Shown here: positions 63,957-64,000 of the stretch, one piece after another | Numbering within the stretch: the first letter of the stretch is position 1 | Layout of the letters: every line of letters begins with the position of its first letter | Assembly (NCBI RefSeq): GCF_021261325.1 | Contig: NZ_JAJSBI010000024.1 | Location: 62,001-126,000, forward strand | DNA length: 64,000 nucleotides | Source of the DNA: Streptomyces guryensis | Lineage (GTDB): Bacteria > Actinomycetota > Actinomycetes > Streptomycetales > Streptomycetaceae | Direction of reading: 5' to 3' | Program-made: the position numbers and the translations under genes | Notes under the pieces: generated by a model | Databases searched by the model: none | Seen by the model: the letters and a program-made list of their open reading frames with translations, nothing else | What the model was told of the DNA's origin: nothing

Positions 63957-64000
63957 GCCCGTCTTGGGCCGTCGCCGAGACACCCGGTCCCCACCTCTGT

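Overview
The window is high-GC actinobacterial DNA and almost certainly a Streptomyces chromosome. It has long GC-rich ORFs with frequent GTG/TTG starts after GGAGG-type sites, a tipA-type autoregulator, a SARP/AfsR-like regulator, a DUF397/XRE/HATPase trio, and rare TTA codons confined to a few accessory genes. From memory, the order ftsH-hpt-tilS-...-dacB-ppa-...-tipA-gadB... resembles the conserved central chromosome of S. coelicolor; no search was run.

Region 1 (1-31.4 kb) is mostly conserved core. It holds folE (partial), ftsH, hpt, tilS, a DUF2342 metalloprotease, dacB, ppa, a ThrE-type exporter, a DedA protein, a tipA-like regulator with its MerR-type operator, gadB, PadR, DinB, an aldehyde dehydrogenase, and an xre/HATPase/DUF397 locus with a shared inverted 19-bp motif. 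A decayed ribosomal-protein locus follows (rpsR and rpmB both lack their 5' ends, rpsN is frameshifted). After that come two lipoproteins, DUF2786, an S41 peptidase, a LysE exporter, a Clp_N/HTH protein under twin palindromes, a PolA-like 3'-5' exonuclease/polymerase, an AfsR-like regulator, a GT2 and a DUF3052 protein.

Region 2 (31.4-35.2 kb) is a transition zone: a transposase-like remnant, an ABC exporter pair, and remnants of a SUKH protein and a P-loop kinase.

Region 3 (35.2-45.2 kb) is a small NRPS-type biosynthetic cluster. A leftward arm carries a methyltransferase, a carrier protein, a free condensation domain and an MFS exporter. A rightward arm carries a thioesterase with a Cys nucleophile, a KASIII fragment fused out of frame to a truncated C-A-PCP NRPS, a methyltransferase and an Sfp-type PPTase. 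Two identical 14-bp LacI-type palindromes flank the thioesterase gene. The KASIII/NRPS junction looks like a deletion, so the cluster may be inactive.

Region 4 (46.0-62.3 kb) is the most interesting part: a cluster with no PKS or NRPS. It has a second gatC/gatA pair, a YczE-type membrane protein, an NRAMP metal transporter, an M24 peptidase-like enzyme, a ketopantoate-reductase-like enzyme, an unknown protein, a [2Fe-2S] ferredoxin, an RraA-like/ferritin-like fusion, an AurF-type diiron oxygenase, a zinc-type dehydrogenase, a class V aminotransferase, a cupin, an AmrS-like radical SAM enzyme with a long C-terminal extension, a 7Fe ferredoxin, a class I glutamine amidotransferase, a StrR-type ParB regulator and a LysE exporter. 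The regulator, oxygenase and exporter each carry one TTA codon. My inference is a bldA-dependent pathway to a small amino-acid-like, possibly N-oxidised antimetabolite, with GatCA and/or the amidotransferase as possible resistance or tailoring functions.

Diverged direct repeats (about 45.3-45.8 kb and 62.8-64.0 kb, including IS3-type orfA remnants) flank region 4. A 45-bp 3' fragment of tRNA-Thr(CGT) at 63.2 kb marks an attachment site; the element it belongs to probably extends to the right, beyond the window.
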